This document shows positions 12,260-23,481 of a DNA stretch of 64,000 nucleotides, one piece after another. Below the pieces are notes generated by a model. The model was not told where the DNA came from and did not search any database. It saw only the letters and a list, made by a program, of their open reading frames with translations. The stretch is from Mrakia gelida (lineage: Eukaryota > Basidiomycota > Tremellomycetes > Cystofilobasidiales > Mrakiaceae), in contig BRON01000015.1 of NCBI GenBank assembly GCA_024345305.1, forward strand, positions 372,001 to 436,000, in the 5' to 3' direction. Within the stretch, counting starts at the first letter, position 1. Each line of letters begins with the position of its first letter. The position numbers and the translations under genes are program-made.

Positions 12260-13290
12260 TTACTTCGCCTCCTCTCGAACGTACCCGCACGATCCAAGCA
12301 GGATCGAAGCGCTAACATCGACGTCCAAAGCAACGAAGACGTCGACGGAACCAACGAGACTTCGAGTCCAGTATCCGAACTGACGAGCTCGGTGGAGGGC
12401 CGTCGCTCTAGCGGTGGCTTCGATGACGATGAAGAGGTCGAAGCTGTTGTCGACGACGAGCTGGAGAAGGGTGGGTACGAGAGGGAAGGGGTGAAGGTGA
12501 GAGAAAGGGTCAGCGAACGAGTGGGGATGATGGTGGGAGGGAGAACAGGGAGGCGGGGGGGAAGAAAGGGAGACGAGGCGAACATGAGTAAAGTGGAGAG
12601 TCTCTCGAAGGTAGAGCTCGATGGCGGCTTCGCTGGTGATCCAGATCCCTTTGACGTCGTAGTATCCGAACCTGCGACGAGAGCGAGACGAGAGGCGAAA
12701 GGAAAGCAGTCGAGCGTCAGCGTCGAAAGTCGCGGTCGTCGTCACTCTTCCTCGTCGGCAGACCGAACGCGCTCGAAGCAAAGGTGGAGACGAAGGCTGG
12801 TGCTTACTGGTACCAAGTAGGCCTAACCCAGTGAGGAGGGCAGGTCCAGTGGTAGCCTCCGTTCGATCCCAGCGCGAGACCAGTTCCGACAAGTCCGTTG
12901 ACGATGGGGAGAGAAACGACGCCTGAGCCTGAGCCCGCGATCTGAAGGCCAGAAAAGAAGGTACGAAGGTAAGTATGTACTTTTGAAGCGAAGAAAGAGG
13001 AAGGAAGGGGACGAACCGTGCCAGAGCCCGAACCAGCGACTTGAACGACTTTGAGAACGTCGACGGCTCCAGCTCCAGCGCCAGTGATGAAGCCTGATCC
13101 AGAGCCAGAGACGATAGGTGCAACAGCTCCAAACTGGTGAATTGAAGAGAAACATAGTCAGCGAAAGCGGGTCGGGGATGGAGAGGGGAGGCAAAGGCGG
13201 ACTCACCAGACGGGCTTCGACTTCTCTGGGGACTGGAGAAGCCTGGGCGACCGAGAGAGCGAGGGTGAGGGCAGCGAGGAGTGAGAGCGT
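12260..13290 (-). CDS. Secreted Gly/Ser-rich protein, paralogue A; ACG where the start codon should be
   Basis: Exons from about 13290 downward join in phase to TAA at 12260. The product would have a signal-peptide core (LSLLAALTLALSVAQASPVP), Gly/Ser-rich repeats (SGSGSGFITGAGAGA), the block WTCPPHWVRPTWYQFGYY, a helix-like segment, a second FGYW block and the end LLGSCGYVREEAK. The same architecture, intron positions and motifs recur in the gene at 28734-30004. There the start is ATG-CTC-TCC-CTC, whereas here the aligned codons are ACG-CTC-TCA-CTC at 13290-13288. No methionine occurs anywhere in the spliced frame. A TATA-like ATAAAAGG lies about 110 bases upstream, matching the paralogue. 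It either uses a near-cognate ACG start or is a recent start-loss pseudogene. The function is unknown. Confidence 0.65.
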
Positions 13291-14039
13291 TATAGATGAG
13301 GCGGTGGGAAGTGGCGATGGGGAAGTGGAGGGAGGGAGAGAAGGCGAGAGGAAGTGGTTGATGGAGAGAAGAAAGGTTGAGCTTCGACAACGACCTTTTA
13401 TCGCGATTTGGGGAGCTTGGCGAGCTGCGTTTCGGAGACTTAGGGATCCTCTAAAGGCAATCAGGTACTTGATCAGGGCAGAATGAATGGGAGAGGGGGG
13501 GGAGAGGGAGAGGGGGGGGAGAGGGAGAGGGAGAGGTCAGCGGAGAGAGAGGGTTCATCGAGAACGGGCGAGGAACCGAACGACGCTGGTCTCAGAGCTG
13601 GATTGGAATATTGCTGGGATGGAAGAATCACATCAGCTTCAGATTGAGGTTGTGTAGTAGTCGAGATGAGATACGAGGGTCAGTGAGTTCTGTAAGAGGT
13701 GGACGAGCGGACTCAAATCGATGCTCGTCGTTCGAGGCCAACTCGAGGCTCTCCTTCCTTCCTCTCCTTTTGCGACGCCCACAAACCCTCAAAACAGCTT
13801 TTGATCCCGTCTTTCTCCTTATCTCATATCACTCAGCTCGGGAATCTACTCGAGTGCGTATCCCCAAGCTAATTTTACCTCAGGATGGGCGGATGGGGTG
13901 GAAGGAGGAACAGAAAGCAAGAACGTCGAGCTCACCTCTCCTTCCCTTCCTTCCCTCGTCGGTTCTACTCCTCCCAGCTCGCATCCATCTCCCAAGCTTC
14001 TCTCTCGACCTCACCTTCACTCTCTTGCTCTCCTCCACG
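13291..14039. other. Divergent intergenic region with TATA-like element and G-rich tract
   Basis: On the minus strand ATAAAAGG (about 13395-13402) looks like the TATA box of the secreted paralogue A. A purine tract of alternating G-runs and GA repeats lies at about 13490-13536. The remainder upstream of the TFIIIC gene shows no coding signature. Confidence 0.5.
13490..13536 (+). repeat. Purine (G8AGAGGGAGA-type) simple repeat
   Basis: Two near-identical units of a run of eight G followed by AGAGGGAGAG are in tandem, trailed by further GAGGGA units. It is a low-complexity polypurine tract in the promoter interval. It could form a G-quadruplex or triplex, but this is inferred from composition only. 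Confidence 0.7.
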
Positions 14040-16636
14040 ATGGCCTCAACGGAAGCAGGTCCTTCTCGTTCACGCTACGTCGCCAAATCCCAACTCGCTC
14101 CCATCCACCTTATCCCAACCGTCTCCCTCCTCTCGGTCGAGTACCCAGGCTACATCGACGCTGCCGATCCAGACTCCATCCAACGAGCCATCTCTACCCT
14201 GGGAGGACAAGCCAAGATCGACTACATCGTAGGATCGTCAGATACATCCACCATGGAGGTCAATTACGGTCGAACAACAGACTGGAAGCACGCAGAGTCA
14301 AGATGGAGGCATGGCCTGCTCGGAACCACCGTCGAGGGAGATAAACTCGTTCTCAGGATCAAGAAGAGGACCAAGGTCAGGGTGGAGGTCGGCCCAGATG
14401 GGATCAAGAGGAGAGTGAGGTTGGATCACGGAGAGTTCACGACCGAGGTGCTGGGTCCCGTCTCGAAGATCGTGAGGTTCAGAGGTGGGTCTTCCGAGTC
14501 TTCTCGTTGCTGCTGAGGGGCTCTCCTCCGTCGATTCTTCACGCTCACCACTCGTCTTCTGCCCTCGCCAGCCATCGGAGACTACCAGTACCGACCTCAG
14601 CTCTCAGGACCCGTCGCAGAGGTCACCGACGCCCTTTCCAACATGGACTGTTCGTGCTCTCTCTCTTCTCTTCCTTTCCCTCGTCTTCTCATCGCCTGCT
14701 GACTCGCTCGGCATCCTCTGCCACAGACACCGTTCTCTCGAAAGCCATCTTCCCGAGTCGAGACGAGACCTACTTCACTCGAGTGCCGAAGGAAGGGTCG
14801 ATGGACGTCGATCGATCAGACGACGAGGACGAGGATCCGAACACCAAGCTCGTCAGCACCTCCAACCTCTTCCCTCCTGCTCGATTCACCATGCAATCTG
14901 TTCCCCTCAAATACCAGTGAGTTGGCTCTTCCTCTCGAACTCGCTCTTCTCACGCCGCTGACCTTCCTTCCTTCTCTTTCTCTCGTCGGTTTCGTTCCTC
15001 TCCAGCTTCAAGGGAAACACCATGTCTGTTCTCACCACCAACGCTCTCGACGAGGATCGATTCGTTCACAGGGCAAGACACAAGGGTATCCCGATCACCA
15101 TGTACTACGTCGACTCGGAGGAGGTGAGTTGACGCGCTGCTGTGTCGAAGGTCGAACGACGCGACGAGCTGACCTTCCATTCTCTCGCCTTCGTCTCTCC
15201 AGCCCGTACCATCAGAGTCGCCGGACAAGGCTGCGCTGGCCAGAGTCGATCAGAAACTTCTCAAACGTGTGCAACGAGTGAGTCTCGTCGCCTTCTTCGA
15301 CTCTCTATCGTCTTCGCTGACCGGCTCTTCTTCGTTTTCCGCTGCAGCTCTTCCAAGACGCGGGATCCGAGGAAGGATTCGAGAGTCGTCCGATCTGGTC
15401 GAAGGTGGCTCTTGGGAACATGTTCAAGGAAGGGGAGAACTCGATCTCTGCTTTGTGAGCTCTGTTCCTTCGTCTCCCACGACTGGCTCCCGAACCCACG
15501 AAGTTGAAGCTGACTTCGACTTCTCGTCCTGTTTTCTTAGACTGAAACCCATCCTCGCTCACGTTTCGTACTCTTTCCACGACGGAGCGTTCCGAGAAAC
15601 GATGGTTCGATTCGGATACGATCCTAGGGAAGATCCTGCGGCGAGAATGTTCGGCCTCGTCTCTTGCCTTGCCCTCGTTGGTTCCATCGAGTCGTCCTGA
15701 CCTTCTTCTTCGTTCTCGCTCGCACAGCTACCAAGCTGCTCACCTTCGAATTGTCGGCAAACGATCCGTCGGAGCTCGAACTCTCCATCACAAGACTCGA
15801 GCACCGAAGCCCCTCAATCTCCTTCCTGGTGGAGACGCGAGGTTCGTTCGACCCAACTCTCTCCCTCGTCTCGCTCGTTCCTCGAGCTGACTTTGGATCT
15901 TTGAATGGCAGGAAAACGCATCTCTTCGACGGTCAGGTTCTTCACAAGGAGTTCTCTGGATTCCAGCTCTGCGACATCCTCGAACCTCAGCTGGCGGCGA
16001 TGATTCACGACGAGGAAAACGCGGTGGAGTTCTTCGAGGTTCGTTGTCGCGTTTCTTCTGCCCCCTCCTCTCTCTCGCGTGCTGACCCTCCCCCGTCTCT
16101 TCTGCTTCCCTCACAGGGAGACGATGGATGGTTCAAACCTCCTCGCCTACGACTCATCAAACGTCTTCTCCGAGCCAAGTTCGTCTACCTCAGAGAGAAC
16201 GGTGTCCCTCTCCCCTCCTCCGAAGCCGACGCCATCATCGCCGAGGCCATGCAGGACGAGATCTTCGAAGCCCACGGAGGAATAGTCTCTAGGAGGGAGG
16301 GCGACGACGAACCCGTGACGAGGATGAGACCAGGACCCGGGAGACCCAAGACGCTCACGGCTGCGAACGAGAAGGTCAAGAAACCTATCGGTCGACCCAA
16401 GAAGGTCGTGGAGCCGAAGCCTCTTCCTGCTGTCGGCGAGCCTCCAAGGAAGCTCAGTAGGAGGAAGATGGGTGGGAAGTTGAAGGGTGCTGCCGAGGAG
16501 GAGAAGTATGTGAGTCACTCGATCTCTTTTCGTTCTCCGTCCGGTTCGAAACGCGTCGATTTGGGTGCTGACTTTCGTCTCGGTACCTCTTCCTCTCCAG
16601 GCTGCGAGACTTCGAAAGGATCTCGGAATTAAGTAG
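14040..16636 (+). CDS. TFC1: TFIIIC subunit, Tfc1 / Sfc1 / GTF3C5 type
   Basis: ATG at 14040 begins MASTEAGPSRSR. Multiple short introns separate exons ending in TAG at 16634-16636. Recognisable parts are the N-terminal barrel-like region (VEYPGYIDAADPDSIQRAIS and GDKLVLRIKKR), the central block VSYSFHDGAFRETMVRFGYD with PREDPAARM, YQAAHLRIVGKR after the next intron, and later FSGFQLCDILEPQLAAMIHD. These match the subunit of TFIIIC that binds the A-box of tRNA and 5S genes and recruits Pol III machinery. The C-terminus has two GRPK elements (GPGRPKTL, IGRPKKV) resembling AT-hooks. It converges on the NmrA-like gene with only 68 bases between stop codons. Confidence 0.85.
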
Positions 16637-16704
16637 TTTGTCATCGTTTGCTGTTTACGATAATCTAATGTCTTCTCGATTCGACCCGACTCTAGCGAAA
16701 TCTC

Positions 16705-18210
16705 TCACCTCCCTCGTTGACGAACCCCAAACACTCCCGCCATCTCCACCGCCAGCGAATCCCAAAGACTAGCAGCTCCTTCCTCCAAGCCGGGTACCAG
16801 TAACTTCGCTCGACCAGCGCTGAAGGGTGCGTCTCCTCCGAAGACGAGACTGCCTCGTTGGCCGAAGAGAGGGAGGACGTGAGTCGGAGGGACGGTTTTG
16901 AGATCCGGCGAGTCAACGAGGTGTTGGAGGTGCAGTTTGCTGATTGAGCGCACACAAATGACGTCAGCTGCGAGCAAGATGTAGGAGGGTCTCTGCTGGA
17001 CTCACGAAGCTATGGCAAGGAGTAGCTCCTGATGCTCGTGCTCCGACGTCGACGCTAGGTACAGTCCGTCCTTTCCTGAGCCGTTCGATTGCTCTGGATT
17101 GCTCGCGACGTCCGAGAGTAGATGTGAGAGAAGCTTGCACAAGGTGTGGATATGTATGCTCGGCCATCTGAAGAATGAGCAGAAAAAAGAGGTCAGTCTG
17201 AGCGAAAACAGCAGCGAGACGAGAGACGCGCGTCGAAACCGACTCACCTTCCGCTCCCATCCCCGATCATCTCAACACACCTCCGCGCCAGCGCGAGGTT
17301 CACGATACTAGCGATCTGATATCCTATCCGAGTGGGCGACGATTTCCCGTAGATGAGTCCAGCGAAGAGGATCTTGGTCGTGATGAGGGAGAGCGAGCCG
17401 GTTTGGACGAGCCTGCGTCAACCGAAAAAAAACGACGGTTCAGCTTCGAGTCTAGCTACCATCAAGAGGATCGAGGAGCTCACGTTCGATCCGTGAGAGC
17501 CATTGGATGACTCCAGCTGAGTCTGTCGGCGAGGTTCGATCCGGGAAGATCCTGGGAAACGAGCGAGGAAAGAACGAGTCAGCTCAAGGTCGAAGTGAAA
17601 CTTGACGCGTCGACGGGACTCGAGGACTCACCGACAGCTTCGCTCCCTCGTTTTGAGTCCCACTCTCCTTCACGAAACTTTCCGCCCCACTCAACCTGAT
17701 CACACAAGGTTTTCGTCCATCCGTTCTCCCCTCCCTGACCCTCCTCATCGAACCCCTCGCGACAGCTTGAACGAACTCGATGTCCTCTACTCCCGCGAGG
17801 AGAAGAACGATGTCGACTTCCGAGGAGACCTTTTCGACCAGAGTGAGATCCGAGAAGTCGCCTAGGATGGAATGAATGCCTGAGGACTGGAGGAGGGCGG
17901 AGGTACTGATCGGGAAACGAAAAGAAGACGCGTCAGAGTCCAAAAGCGTTCGTCGAAGGAACAAAGAATGAAGGAACAGAGCGCACAACGGTGATCTATG
18001 GATCGTAACGATATCGAAACTGTTTCGCGAGAGATAAGGGAGGAGAGAAGCTGCCGTTCCAGAGAAAGCAAAGGAAGCAAACAACTTTCAGCCCAGCGCT
18101 CGATCCGCGGCTGAAGTCCCACTTTCCCTCCATCTCCTCGTTTCAATCCACTCACAGCCAACATATCCAGTGATTCCTAAGATAAGCAGACGAGGTTTCC
18201 CGAGGCTCAT
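16705..18210 (-). CDS. NmrA-like NAD(P)-binding (Rossmann fold) protein
   Basis: ATG at 18210 starts with a Rossmann beta-alpha unit, LLILGITGYVGSSLLPYL, split by an intron after GYVG. A second exon gives SRNSFDIVTIHRS, and a third gives HSILGDFSDLTLVEKV followed by VDIVLLLAG. Exons join in phase (for example GGC-T|CT and TCA-CC|T) through to TGA at 16705. The N-terminal GxxGxxG motif and the layout fit extended SDR/NmrA-like proteins found in fungi, which bind NAD(P) and act as redox sensors or epimerase-like enzymes. I do not see the classical YxxxK catalytic pair, so a non-catalytic role is possible. The substrate is unknown. Confidence 0.75.
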
Positions 18211-18943
18211 CAAGCTCTTTTGAGTTCCCGAGCGAGCGGTGGTGGTGGTTGACGAACGAGCGTAGAACAGCGAGCGACGACGTCCAAAGTTTCTCGCCCG
18301 CTCGCCGTTCGCTTGTCAGAGAAGAGGCTCTGCTTCCTTCGGCAGTTTTCTCGCGGTGATGTCAGTCACTAATTAGTCCTCTCGCAGTGAGGGGAGTGGG
18401 AAGCGAGAACCTTTTGGAGGCTGCCTGAGATTTGATCGCCGCAGCGCGACGAGGTGAGCTCGAACGTTGGTTTTCTTTCTCGTTGAGCGTGACCAGTGAG
18501 AGGTTTGAAACAAAGAAAAGACCGGTACGCACTGGGTGAACGACCCCTCGAGAACTCGCGCAAGTGAGGGCGACGTTGGGCAGAGAAGAGAGGAAAAAAG
18601 AATCGCTCGAAAACGGTGACTACCTCGCCTCAGCACCGCTCTGAAATTCCCTGTTTTGTCCTCGCTCCTGTTCTCCTTCCTCTCGCTTCTCCCTCTCGCA
18701 GGTCCTCTTCAACCAGAGCTAAGAGCCCTTGCAAGCGAGCTTGCTACATCAAACTCGCAAGCAGAAGAGTGACAGCAGCGTCGTCGTCGACCAAAAAACG
18801 TCGAACGCGACGTGCCGATCGCTCGTCGCGGGGTTCTTTTTCCCTCGCCTTCCTTCATCCCCCTCGACTTCTCCAACTTTATCACAACAAGAGAAGAATG
18901 TATACTGACTACAATCGGAACGACGCTCCACTCCTCCCTCAGC
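18211..18943. other. Intergenic region
   Basis: This is the 5' side of the NmrA-like gene and the 3' side of the next minus-strand gene. It contains CT-rich tracts and no convincing gene or splice pair. Confidence 0.45.
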
Positions 18944-21122
18944 TCAATCGCCCCCCTCCCCCCCTCCCTCCCCTTCCCCCCCATCCCCATCCTCCGCCTC
19001 CTCCCCCTCACCAACCCTCCCCTCCCCCCTCCCCATCGCCTGACTACTCCCAAAGATCCCTTGACTCAAACCCATCATCCCTCCTCCTGCGCCTGCTCTG
19101 CCAAACCCAACCTCCTCGTCCTCCTCCTCCGTCCCCTCCCTCGTGGATCCCCCTCCAGCGGTAGGCACGACGGAAACGCTCCTCCCCCTCCAATCCTCCC
19201 ACTCCTCCCTCTCCCTCTGTCTCTCCCGTTCCTGCTCAGGCCCATCGTGGTCCTCGAACCCTGGTGTCGCAGGGCGGAAGAGAGGGGTTCCTCCGCCTCG
19301 TTGGTTGTTGTAGCTCGAGCTTGGATTGGGAGGGATGGAGGTGGATCCGCTTCGTCTGGACGAAGAGGAAGGACCAGGTGTGTTGGAGTGGTAGTTTGAA
19401 GAGACGGAGCCGGAGCGGGATTGAGCGGGTGGACGATCTCCGATGGGTGAGGGTGAGGGTGAGGCGGTGGAGTTGGAGAAGGCTCGACGGAGGGAAGGGT
19501 GAGGGGAGGGAGGGAGGGCAGGCCAGGGTTCGACTACTATGCAGAGTTGTTTTTCGTAGATTGAGAAGCCTAGGAAGAAAAGGAAGGACGAGGGGAGGGT
19601 GTGAGTTAGAGGGAAGGAAAGACGCGTCGAGACGAGAGGAAGGAAGACGCGCGGAGCGAGGAACGAGACGAAGTCAACGCGAGAAGAGGGAAGAACGAGC
19701 AACTCACCGGTATAAGTCAACTCCATAGCAGGTTTGAACAACTTCTCATCATCCCCTTCTGCTCCTCCGAGACCTCCAAACGGACCAGCGTCGGGAATGA
19801 AGGGTTTCTGATCCTCCTGCTCCTCGTTCGGGAACTCGAGAGCTACGAGAGGAGCCTCCTCGTCGTCGTCGTCTTGGTCCATGGCGGTGGTAGAGGGGGA
19901 AGCGAGGAGGTCGTGAGCGTCGGGAAGGGAAGGGTCGTCCGGGTCTGCTTTGACGACGGAGGCGTTAAGGTTGTTGAACGTGAAGGGTGGTGGGGAGGGA
20001 GCTGCGTCGACGTCTGTGGGAGGAAGGAGAGAAGCAGAGGAGAGTTAACACGAGCGGAATGAGATACAGCTCAAGCTGTACATCGAAAGGAGCAAGGGCG
20101 AAAGGGCGAAAGAACGCGTCAAACTCACCTTCCATCTCCTCGTCACCACCTTCCTCACCCTCCCCAGCCCCACCTCTCAGCCTCGAAGGCCCAACACTCT
20201 CCTCTATCGCCTCCTCCTCCTCGAACTCCATCGTCTCTCCCCTCTCCGACCTCCCATCCTCGCCCATCTCGCTCCCCTCTTCCTCGTCCTCGTCGCTTCC
20301 AACAGCTCTCCTCCTCTTCCTCCCACTCCCACTCGCACTCGAGCTCACACTACTAGCCCTACTACTTCCCACCCTATCCCTCTCCTTCCCCTTCCTACTC
20401 TTCCCCTTCTTCTTCGACTTCCTAGGCGCAGGCGTCCCCTCAGCATCGTCAAACCCAAAGTCGGGAGGAGGAGGGATGGGTCTCGAGACGAATCGTTTGT
20501 GCTTGAGGAGAACGACGTGACGGTGATCGGTTTTGCGGAGGAAGAAGCAGAATTGGTAGTCATCTGAAAAGGCGCCCAAACGAACCGAGAAGTGAGCTTG
20601 GGGAACGAAGCGAGGGAAGGGGCAGGAGAGGGGGAACAGGGAGGGAGGAGGTTGGGCTGACCTCCTTGATGAACGTCAATCGTGGGACCAGCCTTCTTGG
20701 ATGAACTAGAGGAGGAAGAGCCAGCAGCTCCTACGTTGGAAGTCATCCCTGATTCGAGCTCCAATTTGGGTCCGATCCTGCCAACGAAACGAGCGAGCAA
20801 AAGGCAAGAGAAGAGGTGAGCTGAAGCTCACCTTCCTCCCCTCCTTCCCTGGTCTCGCAACCTCTTCGGACTCACCTGGTTCGTAAGTCAGCCAGGACCT
20901 TCTGGAGGATATAATCCGTCATCCATCGGACGTGGGCTTGGTCGAGGTCTGGGCGCAAGCAAGCAAGCCGGCGAGTAGAGGGAGGGAAGGGGAGGGGGTG
21001 AGCTTCAATGAACGGACGATGATGGAGGGAGGATGAACGAGGGGGGACGCACAGAGGTAGAGGACTAGAACGGTGTCGCGAGAGATACGAAGGTAGTAGG
21101 AGTTCCGAGTAGAAAAAGTCAT
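18944..21122 (-). CDS. Conserved-looking nuclear-type acidic protein, family not recognised
   Basis: ATG at 21122 opens MTFSTRNSYYLRISRDTVLV. An intron with donor GTGCGT joins in phase to an exon reading LDQAHVRWMTDYILQKVL. Next come a Ser-rich linker, then DYQFCFFLRKTDHRHVVLLK, a basic patch (KSKKKGKSRKGKE, RKRRRA), long Glu/Asp-rich stretches, and a late block AMELTYTGFSIYEKQLCIVV followed by EPWPALPP. It ends in a Gly/Glu-rich tail with TGA at 18944. The mixture of three well-folded blocks with basic and acidic linkers suggests a chromatin or transcription complex subunit, but I do not recognise it and assign no function. The 5' end is 169 bases from the divergent Tim17-like gene. Confidence 0.65.
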
Positions 21123-21291
21123 CCTTCCTTCGAGACTTGGAAAAACAAACGGAAAAGAACGGTCGATGTCGCAAGGCAGATCGAGCCCACCTCCTCGACG
21201 CTTTCAACCGTCACGGCCTCTCCCTCCCTTCCCTCCCCATCCCTACCCATTCTTCTCCCCTCCTCTTCTCCCCGCCCTTCTCCTCGTCGCC

Positions 21292-22857
21292 ATGGATCTC
21301 ACCTCCTCCCCCCTCCCCTCGTCAGACGACATCCACCTCCCTCCGTTCCACACGGTCCGCCCATACCTCCAGCAGGACGAGTTCCTCCCCTACGTCCGTC
21401 TCGACGTCTCAGAAGGAAAAAACATGAAACCTTCCCGCCTCCTCAACGATCCTCCGGTATGGCTCGACAACCTCCTGCCCATGTTCAAGGTGTCCATCCT
21501 CACGGGTGCTGTCTTAGGATTCTACAAGGGAGGAACGCAGAGGGCGGCGAGGTTCACGGCGGAGAACGCTCATAGGAAGCCTAGGAAGTTGAAGGCTTGG
21601 TTTTATTACAAGAGGGTGAGTGGGAGGTTCTTGACTTTGTGATGGGGGTCTAGGGAAGGAGGTGGTAGAAGAGGGCGAGGAGGGAGGGGAGAGAGGGAGA
21701 TGGGAGGAGGGAGGAGATGGACGAGGTCGAAGGGACGAGCTCGCTCTTCCTTTTCCTCCCTCCCGCCTTTCTCGAAGCTCGAGGGCTCAGCCGAGAGCGG
21801 AGGGAGGCGCGTTTGCTCTCTCTATATCGCTGAGTTCTGTAGACATCAGAAAAGCGAGAGCGAGGGACGGCAGACTCGTCGAGCTCGGCTCTTCCTCCCC
21901 GGATTCCGTCCGAGCTCACCATCTCCCCTTCCCTCTTCCTCTTCCCCTCCCCATCTTCCCCTCCCTCCTCCATCTCACCCAACTAACACCTACCCTCCCT
22001 TTCTTTTTACCCTCCCCAGTCCAAAAACTTCAACACCATCCTCGGCGCCACCCGCTCCGCCTTCTCCTTCTCCCTCCGGCTCACCACCCTCCTCGCCTCC
22101 TTCTCCCTCCTCTCAACCCTCTTCGCCCAATCCTTCGCCAAAGCCAAAACATGGAGGGACGAGGACCTCATCGCCCGGTCTCTGGTACGGAATTACGATG
22201 GGTTGGGGAACTACTCGAAGCCGGAGGGAGAGGAGGAGGAAGAGGGGAAGGAGAGGAAGTTGTGGCCGAACGAGAAGGGGTTCGATGCGTGGGATTGGGT
22301 CGGAGGAGTGGGGAGTGGGATGGCTGCTGGTGGGATCATGGCTGTTGGGCTGGGATTGTATCGTGAGTTGGCTCCTTCGCGTTCTGCATTGCGTCTTCGT
22401 TCAAGTTCTCGTACTCGACCTTCTCGTCGCGTCGAGCTCACCTTCGCTCTCCCCCCTGCCTCCTTCTCTTTACTTCGCCCCTCTCTCCCTCGTCCTTCTC
22501 CTTCTGCCCCTCATCCTCGTCTCCTCCGTCCTCACCCTCTCAGGCCGCTGGTACCCACCAACGATCCTCGTCCCCGCCCTCGTCGCCGCCGCAGGAGGAG
22601 GGTTCCACGGCGCCCTCAACCTCTACGACGCTCGCGATCGTCTTCAGAAACGACTGGACAGGACGGCTTTGCTGGAGAAGATTCAGAAGGAGGAGGACGA
22701 GGCGGAGCAGGTCAAGATCTGGGAGGCCGCGAAGACGAGGCAGCAGGAGGAGGTGAAGAAACGGTTGGAGGAGGAGGAGAAGAGGTTGAGGGTCGAAGCG
22801 AAGAAGGAGAAGGGAGAGTGGTTTGGGTGGGTGTTGGCTAAGATGGGAGGGAAGTAG
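21292..22857 (+). CDS. Tim17/22/23-like multi-pass membrane protein with C-terminal coiled coil
   Basis: Three exons, 21292-21615, 22020-22362 and 22544-22857, join in phase to 326 residues ending in TAG. Hydrophobic Gly-rich segments occur at about residues 62-82 (VSILTGAVLGFYKGGTQ), 118-140, 192-213 (GSGMAAGGIMAVGLGLY) and 220-238 (LVPALVAAAGGGFHGALNL). A strongly charged helix (about 240-315) forms a coiled coil. The layout resembles Tim17-family proteins such as the human complex I assembly factor TIMMDC1, which act in the mitochondrial inner membrane. This call is by pattern only. The first intron (404 nt) is unusually long for this genome. Confidence 0.5.
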
Positions 22858-23481
22858 GGTGTGGCTGGGGTTGGGGCTGAGGGGGCGGAAGCGTTTGGGA
22901 ACGAGTTATGGGTCGCGTCGTTCGTCGGTCGACCTCTCCTCCCGTCTCGCCCTTCTCACCTCTCTTCGCCTCCCCTCTCCACCTCGCCTCTTGGATCTTC
23001 GACCCATCATCATCCTCGCCATCTCAACCTCAAGCCATCTAGATCCGACTCACTATCGTTTCGAGGGAAAGGGAGGAGCAGAGGTCGACGTAGCATCAAA
23101 ACACAACATCACGATCGAAATGAACTCTTAACGAACTATATCTCTCTCTCTCCGCGTCTTCTACTAACCCTACCCTAACCTCCCTCCTTCCCTACATCAA
23201 CCCTCGGAAGAACGCGCTTCTCGACGCGTCGTCCTGTTGAACGCGTCGACGCGTCTCGTGCCTCGAGGCAACTCCGCCCTTCCTCCTCTCCTCCTCCCTC
23301 CCTCCTCTTTCACATTCTCGCCACCAACCACCAACCCACCCCCCTCCCTCAAACCCACCTCAACTCAACACCAACACACACATATCGTACGTCCTCTCCT
23401 CTCCTTCGCGCTGTCTTCTTCGTTCTTCGAGCTGACTCTCGCGTCCTCGTTCCATCTCCTCATCGCCACCCAGAATCGACC
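22858..23481. other. Intergenic region upstream of the H2A-family gene
   Basis: The stretch is CT-rich and includes two ACGCGTC elements close together (about 23227 and 23242). These match the MluI cell-cycle box core ACGCGT, a plausible site for S-phase control of a histone gene. A short CTAACCCTACCCTAACC string occurs near 23164. No coding signature is seen. Confidence 0.5.

Noticed and set aside
19987..20520. Plus-strand Ser/Leu-rich ORF opposite the acidic gene
   Set aside because: It is the antisense shadow of the Glu/Asp-rich coding stretch of the minus-strand gene.
23164..23182. Telomere-like CTAACCCTACCCTAACC string
   Set aside because: Only about three imperfect units inside a CT-rich promoter, with genes on both sides. 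It is too short to argue for an interstitial telomere.
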